Positions 1-11,243 of a stretch of 64,000 nucleotides of DNA are shown piece by piece (position 1 is the first letter of the stretch; each line of letters starts with the position of its first letter). The DNA is taken from NCBI GenBank assembly GCA_030710605.1, contig CP092877.1, forward strand, positions 37,186,990 to 37,250,989, written 5' to 3'. Under the pieces are notes generated by a model. It had not been told where the DNA came from, did not search any database, and saw nothing but the letters and a program-made list of their open reading frames with translations. The translations under genes and the position numbers were made by a program. The stretch comes from Cordylochernes scorpioides. Lineage: Eukaryota > Arthropoda > Arachnida > Pseudoscorpiones > Chernetidae.

Positions 1-900
1 ATTCAAACCACCAAACAGGCTATTTGGGACAATTCAGGAAAAATCATAAAACCATTGTCTATCAAGTTACTATAGTGATAGTAACAAATAAATTTTCATT
101 ATTGATAGGATATAAAAAGCTATCAAGACGGTTTACAAAGGCCATTACATGTGTAAGCAAACATCAATTATCAGCGGTGTAAATTCTTATCATGTGTAAA
201 GACCAAGGACAAATGTTATAAATAAATCCATTCATTCACTTCGACCTCCGTTGATATGTCTAGAAAATGGCACGTTGCTTTTTGTGATGGCCGTTTATCT
301 CGACTTCTTCGCCGATACCATTGTGGTGTTTTGGTTTATGTAATCTAGACTTGAGTTAGTGAAAGCCACATTCAATCCATTTTACATAAATCGATTCACT
401 GGGTACTTTCACAAATCTAACCTTTACCATTAAAATAAAATCAACCAGGACTTTGACACATTGTAAATTCATAGTTCCAGCTGTTTCTTCACGTTCTTCG
501 CTCGTTGATTATTGAATACCTAAATGACCTTTTAGAATTAAAATAATTATATCTGATACAACGTTTATAAACTCTCGAACCGATAATTTTGGAGGAAAAA
601 TTTGCTAGCCGGTGTTTTTATTTGTAAGCAAATATAAAATTTGACACTGCTATTAAGGAACAACTAGAGAAAGATCAAAATTATATTTTTTAAATATAAA
701 TATTCAAATTAAGATATATATATTAACACAATTTTTAAATCGTTCACAATAAACGCAGTCAACGTAAAATCTTTGAGGATCAGTTAAAAATTTGCAAGGA
801 CTGGCGAAACCAGAGCCAACGGTTGAAAAACCATTGATATCATTCGAAATACAGATGTACCATTTTCAGGAAACTTCTACATGGGTAGAAATCTTGCATC
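1..900. other. Non-coding, nothing recognised
   Basis: AT-rich sequence with no convincing exon, repeat or RNA. It is matched by 43199-44800 in copy 2, where an inverted-repeat element with tRNA-like sequence is inserted at the TA run corresponding to about position 716. Confidence 0.6.
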
Positions 901-904
901 CATA

Positions 905-968
905 CAGTAGAAGCAATCTCAAACCTCTACTTACCATGATTATCATAGCCTATATCATGTGTAACTTT
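905..968 (+). repeat. Diverged SINE tail
   Basis: The stretch ending in ACCATGATTATCATAGCC and CATGTGTAAC resembles the 3' body of the tRNA-derived SINE seen intact at 14826-15146. The tRNA-like head is absent. The copy 2 counterpart is at about 44808-44870. Confidence 0.35.
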
Positions 969-974
969 GTTTGA

Positions 975-2425
975 GTAATACTCTTTTAACCCAAACACAC
1001 ATAAATTCTGCGTAAGTTATAAGTAGAAGCTGAAGTTTTTGACAATTTTTATCAAATTAAACACCTGTATTAATATAGCCTCTTCCCATTGGATATAAAC
1101 AAATGCCTTACTATTGGATAATGCTCATTATTTTCGATATATCCTGTGTTTGTGTTCAAATATTCTTTTTAAAGCACAAGTATTCAACATTGAAAATAAA
1201 ACAGAGTTAATTCCTTTCATACCAGGACCTGTTTTATTCTGCTGAGAAAACCTTAGTGAAATAACTTTAACTAAGATCATGCAAGTATAAACACGCTCTA
1301 AACCAGTAAAACTTGTAAAAACACATTTTTTTTAGGTAAAATGTTCGAATTTTTCACAGCTGGCATTGTGGAATTCTACTGACCTCAATTTGATTATTTG
1401 TAGAGATGATCTATAGATAAGGCGTATTTGAGTTTACTTTGATAGTATGATGCAGAAAGGAAGGTAACTCCATCTTTAATTTTCCTATATGATTCAAGTT
1501 TAGCTTTATTGGAATTCTAAATAATTATTAACTTGAGAATACGGTAGATTTGATTTCTTGAAGATTTTACTTTTAGGTTCTTTGGAAATAGATTTTCCCG
1601 CTTGTGGGGGCGCAGCCCACATGGTGTCAGTCATTCTCTGGGATGTGACATTTTGACCTGAATCTCAGAAAAATAAGGAAGATCCTTGTCCTAAAGCTAT
1701 CTGGATTCGTTTGATTCAACATTCTCTGTTCTGCACGTGTATAACAGAGATAGGACTATAGAAAGAGTGTGCCTAAATTTACTGATGCAATTTCTAAGCG
1801 GAGACCAACAGCTTCAATCTTTCGGCTATGAAAATGAGTTGGAAATGAGAAAAAAATACATATCAAGGTTTATATATATATTTAAATGACACGCGGAAAT
1901 GGGGAAAACACCTTAGATTTTTTACTCTTTGTCATACACTTTGGTAATGCATTGGCTTTCCTTGAGACTTTAGAATGTCCTTGGGTTTGAGAGGCACAAG
2001 ATTACTGAGTTTTAGGCTCATCGAGGAGGGATTGAATATCAGGTGGAATTATAGCGTCTTTAGCCTAGATTTTTGTCTGAGGGCCTTATCCACGAGAGCA
2101 AGTCTAGCCTTATGGATTTGATAAGATTGGCTTAATAAAGATAGCATTTAGTGTAGATGGGTAAGATCTATCCATACATTGGGAGGGTTTTAAAGTAAGA
2201 ATTTTCCCTGTTGAAACTATTCTGTTTAATCTATTGACATCAGAATGAATGAGATTGGGTTCAGTCCTAGGTACCAAGAATGTTCGATGTCTCTTGTCTC
2301 TGTGAAGATAGTGAATGAAGAACAGACTAAGACTTAGGAAAAATAGTTTCAAAAATATATATCACCACTTGTGTCTATAGTTGCTACAGTTGTTATATAA
2401 ATTGATTTAAATCTCCTGGACATTA
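975..2425. other. Non-coding, nothing recognised
   Basis: Long AT-rich stretch. Short open frames on the minus strand around 1590-1720 and 2110-2350 show no family motif that I recognise. They could be old retroelement remnants. Confidence 0.5.
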
Positions 2426-2429
2426 ATTA

Positions 2430-2659
2430 AACAATTAAAAAATGTTTCCGGAGATGAGTTTCTCTTTATTTTAAATGCCATCTCAATCTTTCTGGCATCT
2501 CTGCCCTTCTACAGGAGAACATACAATGAATAAAACGCCGTTTAGAATCAAGCAACGTCATTGTATATGTTCTCCTGTAGAAGGGCAGAGATGCCCGAAA
2601 GCTTGAAATGGCATTTAAAATAAAGAGAAACTCATCTCCGGAAACCTTTTTTAATTGTT
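2430..2659. repeat. Fold-back made of two Penelope-type termini
   Basis: Two arms of about 100 bp are inverted copies of each other around a short core containing AACGCCGTTT. Each arm carries the motif CCTGTAGAAGGGCAGAG, then GCCCGAAAGCTT, then AATAAAGAGAAACTC. The same motif follows the GIY-YIG reading frames at 18028 and 35533, which ties it to Penelope-like element ends. Copy 2 counterpart: 46341-46569. Confidence 0.7.
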
Positions 2660-3105
2660 CAAATAGTTGTTCTATCTCCAGGTATCCTAAACGATCCCAA
2701 TTTTTACCTGTGGAAGGAAATGCCTGGAGGCATCTAGGCCGTGGGAGCTAAGAAAGAAGCAATCAAGACTTAATCAGATTAGATCATGCTGACACTTCCA
2801 TCAATATCTTGATTGGACTTACTCAACTTGACAATCTCTGATGGACGGGATCACAGACATCCATTAGCACCTGTAATGCCGAAAATACTTCTTTTACTGA
2901 ATCTGACGGCTTCTTCGTTCTCCTGGCTGTTGAGAGTCATTTGGATAACTCTATGATATAATAAACTTAACTTAGGATAGCTTTATAACTTAACTTAATA
3001 CAACTTTTTAATGAGAAAAAGAGAGAGCTTTCTTGACTTAAAACATTAATGTTTCTTTCTGAATATAGAGCAATCCATGAATTGATTTAAACCTCCCGAA
3101 CATTA
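2660..3105. other. Non-coding, nothing recognised
   Basis: No exon or repeat recognised. Copy 2 lacks a short stretch near 2930-2945 (GAGAGTCATTT). Confidence 0.5.
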
Positions 3106-3109
3106 ATTA

Positions 3110-3190
3110 AACAATTAAAAAAGGTTTCCGGAGATGAGTTTCTTTTTATTTCAAATACCATCTCAAGCTTTCGGGCATCTCTGCCCTTCC
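3110..3190 (-). repeat. Penelope-type terminus, single copy
   Basis: A solitary minus-strand copy of the terminal motif (GGTTTCCGGAGATGAGTTTC through GGGCATCTCTGCCCTTC on the + strand). Copy 2 has it at 46991-47046 with an internal loss that removes the GGTTTCCGGAGATGAG part. Confidence 0.6.
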
Positions 3191-3194
3191 TTTG

Positions 3195-3420
3195 TTTCTA
3201 TAGACCTCTTTTATGAAATTATTTCTGGAATTTTACGTGTGATTTGACAAATTGAGTAACTAAAAATTTGGATGGAACTGTTTAGGGATTCCCTTTGTAA
3301 AAATTGTGCGAATTGTATAATTATCATTATAAATGGATTGATGCAGATGTTTCATTATAATAGCTTTTTCTTCGCCAATTATTGTTGCAAATATATCCTT
3401 GGTAAATATGTAGACATCAT
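3195..3420 (-). repeat. LINE fragment, I/R1-like
   Basis: Read on the minus strand, this resembles the coding stretch just before the zinc knuckle of the LINE at 20844-21420 (shared run around TTTGGATGGAACTGTTTA). It carries stops and is cut off by the Penelope terminus at 3190. Copy 2: about 47050-47285. Confidence 0.5.
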
Positions 3421-3427
3421 GTAGTGT

Positions 3428-3476
3428 CATAACCTCCTCATCCCATGATTATAATGATCTGTACCATGGATATATG
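3428..3476 (+). repeat. Diverged SINE tail
   Basis: CCCATGATTATAATGATCTG followed by TACCATGGATA resembles the tail of the SINE at 9508-9800. No tRNA-like head is seen. Copy 2: about 47288-47333. Confidence 0.3.
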
Positions 3477-3479
3477 GAA

Positions 3480-4278
3480 CGTTTTTATACAAAACTATGG
3501 TGTCAGAATTAGATGGGAATGTTAATAATTCTTTCTAGAAACTTGACAATGAAGGCCACGTAGAATTTTCTATGGTATTGACGTAGAGGTCCGAACATGT
3601 TATCAGATCTTACTCAGCTGCCGTATGCCCTTAAGAGGAAACTTAATTATCCTGGACATCTGACGTCAATGGCCTACAGTTATCAGCTTCACACTTCAGT
3701 CTTTCTCCTCTTTTTGGGAGAAAGGGATTTGGAAGATAGGCTTTGACTAAAGACGCTTTATACTTGAGAGAATATCCTAGGTTGAAAGTAGACAAACTTA
3801 TAATTATATGATTGCATTTGCAAGCCATCTTGTTATAAGAAATTTAAACTATTTTGAATATTTAATAATAAGTTATTTTATATAAAGGAATGTAACTTAT
3901 AAAAAAAAATTGATAGCAGTCTATAAAATAGCCGAAGATATCAGTAACTCAACACTATCTGAAGCGATACGTTTCATTATGCAACTCATATATGCAACTA
4001 TGTTATTCTGCGCGCATGCGTCCTTTACGGAATTTATAGATTTTAAGTTGAAATATATATTCAAAATTGATAACACGCAGACCTATAACTTATATTGATA
4101 GATTTCCTAAATACCCTTAAACCAGTTGCCTTCGAAAATGTACATAATAAAAGAAAATGAACAAATACAATAGTAAAGCTGTCTGTAGATTAATTTGATC
4201 AAACCACTGAGAAGATTCACTACTGATGAGCTAATAGTTATAATAATTAAATTTATAAATTTAATTGCCATCTATCGA
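3480..4278. other. Non-coding, nothing recognised
   Basis: Contains short open frames on both strands that are kept in copy 2 (47340-48178) but show no splice context or family motif. Confidence 0.5.
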
Positions 4279-4279
4279 T

Positions 4280-4410
4280 ATAATTTGTGACAAATAAATT
4301 TTACTGGAAATGATTTTCTTTTCAATAATTACCTTCAAATATTATCTCTACAGAGATGTAATTATTGAAAAGAAACCCATTGCCAGTAAATTTAATTGTT
4401 ACAAATTATA
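4280..4410. mobile_element. Miniature inverted-repeat element
   Basis: Terminal inverted repeats ATAATTTGTGAC / TTGTTACAAATTAT, with the inner arm TTTCTTTTCAATAATTAC pairing with GTAATTATTGAAAAGAAA. Non-coding, about 130 bp. Present at the same place in copy 2, so it predates the copies. Confidence 0.65.
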
Positions 4411-4679
4411 AAAATATTGTCAATATATACAAGATCTTCGGAGATAGTTTTAATGATTAATAAAAAGATAAATGTATATCGAAAATTGTGTCTACAATTT
4501 CTTTTACTATATCACACACATCTTATGAAATATTTCTCGTAATATAAAAAAAATTGCAAAAAATGTAATAATCTTATCTTTTCAAACTTTTTATTTAAGT
4601 TTTCAGGATCTCTTTTATGAAAAATTCAATAATTCTTAATAATAAATACGTTACATTTTATCGTACTTAGAATTATTGA

Positions 4680-4940
4680 ATGTTCTGATATACACATATA
4701 CAGCTTTATTAAGACCACTGGTCTTATACATATTCACCACAGGAGGAAGCATAGATGGAGCTTCTATACTCCAGGCATGGAAGAACCCAACAGCCTCCAG
4801 GTCTAACACATGTCCAGTGGCCACAGAATCCACTGTGCATAGGTTAGTGCATCACTAAAAAGGCGAGTGTGGAATCAGCCGCGTTTTAGTCTTCGCTTTC
4901 CTCATCCAAATGGACCTCGTTGATAAAAAAAAAAAAAGAT
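4680..4940 (-). repeat. Dispersed ~260-bp repeat
   Basis: On the minus strand this runs from a poly-A-like stretch through TGGATTCTGTGGCCACTGGA to AATAAAGCTGTATATGTG. Other copies lie at 48758-49010 (block copy 2) and 32560-32800 (opposite orientation). It ends in AATAAA, so it may be the 3' part of a retroelement. I do not recognise the family. Confidence 0.6.
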
Positions 4941-5097
4941 TCCGAACGCTTATATGAAAAAAAGTATTGAAAGTTTTAGATTTATATCACGGTGTAATTT
5001 TTGTGCGTAAATTTCTATGTTACCTACTGTCATACGGTAGACAGAGATAAATGAAGGGATAATGCTGGACGCCTTATTAACACAGATTCAAAGAGAT

Positions 5098-5290
5098 CAC
5101 ACAGAGGTATAGAATTTTTCTTTTAATTCTGATTATAGAGAATTAGAGATTTCATTAGATATTTCAAATCAAGATTCAACACCGTCCAACATATTACACA
5201 CAGGTATAGGATTTCTTTTTTAATTCTCCATATAGAGACTCAGAGATTTCATTAGAGATTTCAAATCAAGATTCAACAATCAGTTCCGTC
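5098..5290. repeat. Local tandem duplication
   Basis: Two adjacent diverged units of roughly 100 bp, each reading ACACAGAGGTATAG or ACACAGGTATAGG, then TTTAATTCT..., then TTTCAAATCAAGATTCAACA. Copy 2 has only one unit (about 49178-49260), so unit number differs between the copies. Confidence 0.65.
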
Positions 5291-5734
5291 CAGAATGGAG
5301 GAAACTAGATTGGAACAAGAGCAATGTGGGCAAAAAGTGGTGATGACATATATGGACAAGGTATCGAAGGTGCCAAGACATTCCTCGTGGACTGATTGGA
5401 CCTGCAGGACAAGATTCTGTTGTCACCATTCATCTATCCCATGACACATGTAGAGTCCAAGAAATACTCTTCAAAAATTGGTCTATCCTGGAAATGGTTT
5501 CTTTCTGGAATTCGGGCTATATCAGGCCTTTTTAAAAAAAATTACATAGGTAATCATTCATATAAAGTTCTATACTTTATGTGTCAAGCATTGTAATAAG
5601 ACAAAATTTCAAAAAAGAATTGCAATAAGGCAATGTCAAAATATCTCTTTTTTTCAAGTTACCTTGAGAAATGAAAGATACCTGTATAATAGTATGCACA
5701 CCGAATATTTACACATATAATAATTTAATAGCAA

Positions 5735-6070
5735 CACAGAATTTACTGTCATTTAATGTAGACAATGACAATTAAAATAATTTTGACATCTTGTCAATAC
5801 ATGCAAAAATGCACAGTCTACACTAGTTATTTTATAATTATATACATATACATGAGACACTATGTACAATGAATATGGCGCCTCTGCTAACGCTGCAGAG
5901 TTTGGTGGAGAATCGTCAGCGGGTCTCCAGCGACACCATGTATTTCGCGATCTACAAAGAATACGTAGATCGCATGCATGGCCGCTGAAGAGATGGTGAT
6001 AGCGTGGTCTTCGAGACCAACTGGAAAGATCCAGGACTGCAGGTCCGGCCGATGATGGGGAGAGTCCAAC
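5735..6070 (-). mobile_element. LINE 3' end with C-terminal reading frame
   Basis: The minus-strand frame 6069-5887 encodes the end of a non-LTR retrotransposon ORF2: RPDLQSWIFPVGLEDHA, then AIYVFFVDREIHGVAGDPL. The same tail is encoded at 34750-35224, where a partial zinc knuckle precedes it. The 3' UTR that follows (5735-5886) contains the palindrome-like TTGACATCTTGTCAAT and ends in ATTGTC-type repeats. It is 5' truncated. Copy 2: 49715-50048, with a nearly identical frame. Confidence 0.65.
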
Positions 6071-6620
6071 GTTTTAAATCAATAAATATGATATAAATAA
6101 AACAAACCTCGATAACCTAATTAATTTTTCCGCACAGTTCCAGTTTAGGTAACGCCGTAAAATTGTCTCGAACCAGCCCACTCTCTCCGCCTCAAAAACG
6201 TGGAAGTATTCAGTATATAAACAGAAAAGTCGATAAAGCTTTAAACACATTATTTATTAATATTTATTCACTCTACAAATATCAATTAATTTTTATTTTA
6301 TTTCGACTTATAGCGCTATATCCCCTAGGGAAATTTGCACTTTAAAGGTAAACTAAACATAGAAAGAAAAGAAATATATTCGAAATATGTACAAGAATTA
6401 GTATGCAATTTAGTTAGATGAAAATAAAAAAATATCAACACAATTTAAATATGTACAAAGGGTTGGTATGCAAATTTAGTTAAATGATACCAATTTTAAA
6501 GTAGTGTATTCGAGGAATACAATTTACAGATTGATTTGAATAATTTTGATTATTTTTTACTCATAAAAATTTCTACTTGAGTCTCTATCTGTTATTTTAT
6601 TTGAATAAAGTTGAATTTGT
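6071..6620. other. Non-coding, nothing recognised
   Basis: AT-rich. Short frames such as 6163-6345 have no recognisable motif. Confidence 0.5.
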
Positions 6621-6769
6621 TTTGATCAAACTAAATTGTCATGCTATTCTGAGTTCGTCTTTCCAATTTCGAAAAGAGGAAACAATGAAAATATATAGCG
6701 TAGTAGAAAGTTCTAAGAGAAATCGCTCCTTAAAACATAACTACTCTTGGCCTTTCCTGGAGGTGGTCT

Positions 6770-7010
6770 TTCAATAGAGGTTGATTCAGGTGAAGTTTTA
6801 TTTAAGATCGAGACTATAGGGAGGATGTACCAAAACTTCTCAAACAAGTTTTCTTAAAGTTTCTATAGTGTGTTTGGCAGTGTATGGATGAGCGTTGTCA
6901 TGGTGGAAAAGGACACCATGTGTAAGCTTTCCTGGTCTTTTCCTACGTATAGCTTCACGGACTGGATCAATAAGCATGTTAGAGTATTATTCTGAATTAA
7001 TTGTACATTT
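6770..7010 (-). pseudogene. mariner transposase fragment
   Basis: The minus strand reads REAIRRKRPGKLTHGVLF followed by HHDNAHPYTAKHTIETLRK, then a stop, then EVLVHPPYSL. The D in HDNAHP is the second catalytic aspartate of mariner-family DDD transposases, and HPPYSxDL is the conserved motif after it. In-frame stops and missing N- and C-terminal parts mean it is dead. About 80 codons of a roughly 345-residue family remain. No terminal inverted repeats are visible next to it. Copy 2 carries the same relic at about 50750-50990. Confidence 0.75.
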
Positions 7011-7375
7011 TCTTCCAAATAATCAATGTTTATTATTCATAATTATGAAAAAGATCTCTCCTTAGAGAATTTCAGCAGTTCCTACACGGCAGGAGAAGTG
7101 TGTGTAACATACCTCTCTGGTGCGCCACATGTCAAATTTACAAGGCCAATCATCCGTTTAACCTCATACATGTATAGATTGGGATCTTGCCATAATTACA
7201 TTGTGCTCTGCTGCTAATTAATTACCTCATTATCAGCTCCATTAAGTTCGATAGAATATCGAAGTTTTCCTTCCTCAGACCTTACAAACTGGAAGAGAAG
7301 AGAAAAAAAAACTACTTGAGACAAAACCTTCGAAATTTCAAGATAGGATCGATATTTCACGCATTTAAACTCTGA
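7011..7375. other. Non-coding, nothing recognised
   Basis: May contain further mariner remains upstream of the transposase fragment, but I could not align them. Confidence 0.4.
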
Positions 7376-7377
7376 TA

Positions 7378-7712
7378 ATTAAATAATTAAAAACACTTTC
7401 TAGAGATGAGTTTTCTTTTTATTTTAAAACTGTCTCAAGCTTTCGGGCATCTTTGCTCTTCTACAGGAGAACTTAAATAAAAGAATAAAACGCCGCCTGA
7501 TGCCAAACGATCACAAAAATCTGAAACTATTACAATATCCCAATGTATATATGTGTGTATATAGATTTGTAATAGTTTGGCATCAAGCGGCGTTTTATTC
7601 GTTTCATATATTTTCTCCTGTAGAAGGGCAGAGATGCCAGAAAGCTTGAGACTACTTAAATAAAATAAAAAGAAACTCATATCCAGAAACATTTTTTTAT
7701 TATTTAATTAAT
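7378..7712. repeat. Fold-back with Penelope-type termini and nested palindrome
   Basis: The outer arms are inverted copies of the terminal motif (CTTCTACAGGAGAA ... TTCTCCTGTAGAAG). A second, inner palindrome pairs AAAACGCCGCCTGATGCC with GGCATCAAGCGGCGTTTT. AAAACGCCG also marks the core of the fold-back at 2430-2659. Copy 2: 51355-51693. Confidence 0.65.
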
Positions 7713-8095
7713 TTTCAGGAGATTTAAATCAATTGATTGATACATTTAATCACAACAATAAATCATTGTTCTCTATAGAGAATATAAACTATGGCGAGGT
7801 CTTGCAATAGAAACCTAGATTTTTATAGTCGTTTGAAGAAATAGCACCTACTAGATGAATCTAAAATTTAACAAAGCATAGCCAGGTGCTAAGAGCAAAG
7901 AAACAAGCTACGTGAGCGATCTAATTGAAACATTTTTATTCATATCAGGCTAGAATATCCTTTTTAACCCATTTCATTAAAATACAACGCTACTATCCCG
8001 ATTTTCCGCAGCTGTTGATTTTTCCCTATCGTTTATCTTCATCATTATTCTTGCTGCAAGCCAACTGGATACCTTTCGACTTTATTTACCAAAGG
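7713..8095. other. Non-coding, nothing recognised
   Basis: No recognisable exon, RNA or repeat. Confidence 0.5.
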
Positions 8096-8232
8096 GATAA
8101 CTAGTACACGTGGCACAGACAATGATAATCATGGTGGGTAGTAGATGGCGACTGTTTTTACTGTAAGTACACCACATGTCTATACATGTGAAAAATCAGT
8201 TCGACTTCTGCACTTACAAATGTGCCAGAGCG
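8096..8232 (-). repeat. SINE 3' body, antisense
   Basis: Reverse complement of the body and tail of the SINE at 9508-9800, including the hairpin ACCACATGTCTATACATGTG. The tRNA-like head is missing. Copy 2: 52073-52205. Confidence 0.65.
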
Positions 8233-8429
8233 CCATTTTCTAAATTCTCAGAATCCTCACTTAGTCTAATGAAACTATTTTGTTGATTCTGTCTCTAACG
8301 TAACTTACTGTGGTATTTGAAGGTGTCGTAGGGTGACAAAGTCTTGCTGGCGACATCTCATCCGGAAAGGATGTTGATTGACAGGAAGCGCGGTATATAC
8401 AACAGATCTTTCCCACATCTCTGGGGTAG

Positions 8430-8790
8430 CTTACACATGGAAGATGTACTGGACATTTGATGGATGTCTGTCCTGGACATCTGTTCTAAGTATGTAGCGT
8501 TGGTTCTTAACATTTAGTATCTGTTATAAACATTCAGTGCCTAATGTGAATGTGCATTGTCCATCCTGAAGATGACGCATTTATTCTAAAAATTTAGTGC
8601 CTATCCTCTCTGAATATGTGCCTATCCTAGCATATCGTATTTTTGTTGAGAATATAGTGCTTTACCTGAGCATACAGTGCCTATTGTGAACATGCAATGC
8701 CCATCCTGAAGATGAGGCATTTGTTCTGAACATCCTATCCTCTCTAAACATGCGCCTATACCGAGCATCTCGTATTTCGTATTTATACAC
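8430..8790. repeat. Degenerate short tandem array
   Basis: Repeated variants of roughly 20 bases built from CAGTGCCTA, TCCTGAAGATGA(C/G)GCATTT and GAACAT. The period drifts, which suggests an old satellite-like array. Matched at 52415-52770 in copy 2 with similar length. Confidence 0.55.
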
Positions 8791-9036
8791 CTCATTCTGG
8801 CTACATCTCTATCTAGCGATACAACATTCACAAAAAGGTTAAATAGTTAGTTATTGAACTAATTTGTATATCTTAAGAATAACCTATATGGATGTCTACA
8901 GCAACCTACATTTAAGATGTCTTTTGAAGATTTATTACATAGTTTTGGTAAACAAACGTCCATTGGCCCTTTATTTTTAACATCATAATTCTAATGTCAA
9001 GTTTAAGCTTCAAATTGCGGTAACCGTGGTGAAATA

Positions 9037-9238
9037 TGAGGTTGTCCCAAAAGTTCGTGTTTTTCTTAAAATATTGTTTTTCTTATTAATTGGCGAATAA
9101 TATTATTACGGCGAATACATAATAATACATAATACAATTACTTTATACATAATACAAAGACATCATACATAACGGCGAATACTATTGGTATTTCAAGGTT
9201 TGTTGAAAGTTTGTTTACGAACTTTAGGGACAACCTAG
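9037..9238. mobile_element. mariner-type miniature element
   Basis: Ends GAGGTTGTCCCAAAAGTTCG and CGAACTTTAGGGACAACCT are inverted repeats typical of mariner ends, about 200 bp apart, next to TA. No coding capacity. Related copies: 28245-28314, 37946-38021, 40745-40927. Copy 2: 53020-53222, where the right end is better preserved. Confidence 0.7.
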
Positions 9239-9507
9239 TTATAACAGAAATATGCTTATAGCATTAAATCTTGGTTTCAAGTGACTTCGTTGAAGTTTCT
9301 GTGTTATAACGAGGTTCCAACTCTGTAGTGAAACCTCTCGGGAGAGACCATCTCCTCTGAACGACTATCTTTGTATACAATCAAACCTAATTCAATTCTC
9401 AATGGAGAGAGAGAGAAGAAAAAAGGTAAAATGTTATTTATAAAGTCTCTAATGGGAGGTTCTACTGCAATACCAAGTTGTTTGACTCACAAATAATAAA
9501 CAATATG

Positions 9508-9800
9508 TGAGTCGGTGGAAGTCTTGACCATTGGTTTTCGACCGCTACGACCCAGGATCGAATCGCGCATTGGACACTTTTTTTCTAATTAAAAAAAATG
9601 CTCCAATGGCTCCCGATTCTTAAAAAAAGTCCCACCAGAAAGTGCAAGTAACCAAACGAGGACTCTGGCACATTTGTAAGTGTAAAAGTCAAACTGCTAT
9701 CCACATGTGTAGACATGTGGTACACTTACAGTAAAAGCAGTCGCTAACTACCATGATTATAATGGCTTGTACCACGTGTACACTAGGGATAATAAAAAAA
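9508..9800 (+). mobile_element. tRNA-derived SINE
   Basis: The head GAGTCGGTGGAAGTCTTGAC to CGACCCAGGATCGAATC resembles a tRNA with a weak B box. It is followed by a unique body with the hairpin CACATGTGTAGACATGTGG and an A/T-rich tail. Older than the copy at 14826-15146, judging by its poorer B box. Copy 2: 53491-53787. Confidence 0.7.
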
Positions 9801-10866
9801 TAAATAATCATTGAAGAAATCTAATATACATCAAGTATAGCGGAAGAAATATCAGCAAAGTAGTCCATAATTGAATTTCCAACAAAGGAACGCAACAGGG
9901 CGTTGTCTCTAACAATTGCAACAAAACCAGAAACCATCGCTTAGCATAATCAACTATCCTTACCTCAATAACTTCATTTGAATTGCATCTAATAAATTAA
10001 TAAGCGCACTATGTTAATTATATAATTAATTAATAGAAGTTTTGATTGACATTGAGGGCGATTACAGAAGCAAGATAGATATAGGTGGGGGAGTTGAGGC
10101 ATTTTCAATTAAGAGCAGGTGAAAGGGTGGCATAATTGTCCCTTTCTTCAAGTTAATCCGTTATTAGGCTCTAGCTTGATGAAAAAATGGTCTGATACTT
10201 TAAAATAGACTGACCTGAATCCTACTATTTTCTGGGAAGTTTGTAATTAAATTCTACGATGGAACAATAACTTGGAAGATGAAAGAGATTTAAAAGAGAT
10301 CTTGAAGAAATAAGGAAGTTTGTCCCTGATGTAATTCTATGAAATATAATTATTATTTTTGACCATTGACTAGTGACTATTAGTAAAATCGTCTGCTAAT
10401 TTTTAACAATGAGACAGGTAAATATTTAGTTTTGAATAATAGTTGTTAAGTATTTGTGTTTTAATCATCTCTTTAATCTTAATCTCTTTAATTATATCTA
10501 TATAATAATCTTTTTTCTCCAGGAACCCGGGTTATAAATATATCTCACTTTGTTTTAATTGTTTTATTTTTAACAAATATTATAAATCTACCTCTAATAA
10601 GTGACCTATCTCTGATGAATGATAACCTTTTTCAATGATATTCTATATATATAACCAAAAATGATCTGACATAATCTAACCTCCATTGAGAGACCATCCC
10701 TAGGAACGACCAAGAATATTCTTGAATTATTAGAAAATCTCTTATGAGAAGTATACGTGTATTTTAAATAAGCATTATACGTAATAAATATAACATTTAA
10801 TATATTTTAAATAAGTAAATAACTATGATTGATCGTAATACAAACTGTTTATTTTATTTCACAATA
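9801..10866. other. Non-coding, nothing secure
   Basis: AT-rich. A short + strand stretch near 10040-10140 looks faintly like a dUTPase motif but has a stop and is too short to call. Confidence 0.4.
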
Positions 10867-11243
10867 CAGTGATAGACAAAACATAAGGAATTTTCATATT
10901 TCAATCATAAACCACTATTTCTTTGCTTATATACCGGGATATTTCCCCATTCATATAAATCCGAACGTTCTCCTGATATACATATATAAAATAAATATAA
11001 AATTAATAAATATACAGTAGAACCTCCCTGTAAAGGACATCACCTAATTGCAGAGCCAAAGTGTCCTTTAGGGAGAGGTTTCCTCTTACCGGAGAGTTGC
11101 AAAATATTAAAAATGGTAATTTTGCTAATGAAAACTGTCCTTTGTGGAGAGGTGTCCGCTAGCGATGTGTCCTCTCTAAAGGGAGTTTCTACTGTATATA
11201 TACATGCTTAAAAATACAACTCCTCAAGTTTTGTCCATGAGTG
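10867..11243. mobile_element. Tc1-like miniature element, host of a nested insert
   Basis: Left end CAGTGATAGACAAAACATAAG and right end CAAGTTTTGTCCATGAGTG, both next to TA, match the termini of the elements at 15728-15887 and 33250-33479. The middle is occupied by the Tigger-like element at 11015-11194. Copy 2: 54836-55212 with the same nested arrangement. Confidence 0.6.
11015..11194. mobile_element. pogo/Tigger-like miniature element, nested
   Basis: CAGTAGAACCTCCCTG at one end and GGGAGTTTCTACTG at the other, flanked by TA on both sides. The interior repeats AAAGGACA/TGTCCTTT motifs in inverted order. Non-coding, 180 bp. Copy 2: 54983-55162. Confidence 0.75.

Noticed and set aside
792-974. 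60-residue open frame repeated at 44693-44878
   Set aside because: Conserved only because the block is duplicated. The 3' part matches a SINE tail, and the frame end differs between copies.
10040-10140. Faint resemblance to a dUTPase (IDIEGDYRSKIDIG, FSIKS)
   Set aside because: Only a few residues match, there is an in-frame stop and no neighbouring retroviral-type gene. Chance is a sufficient explanation.
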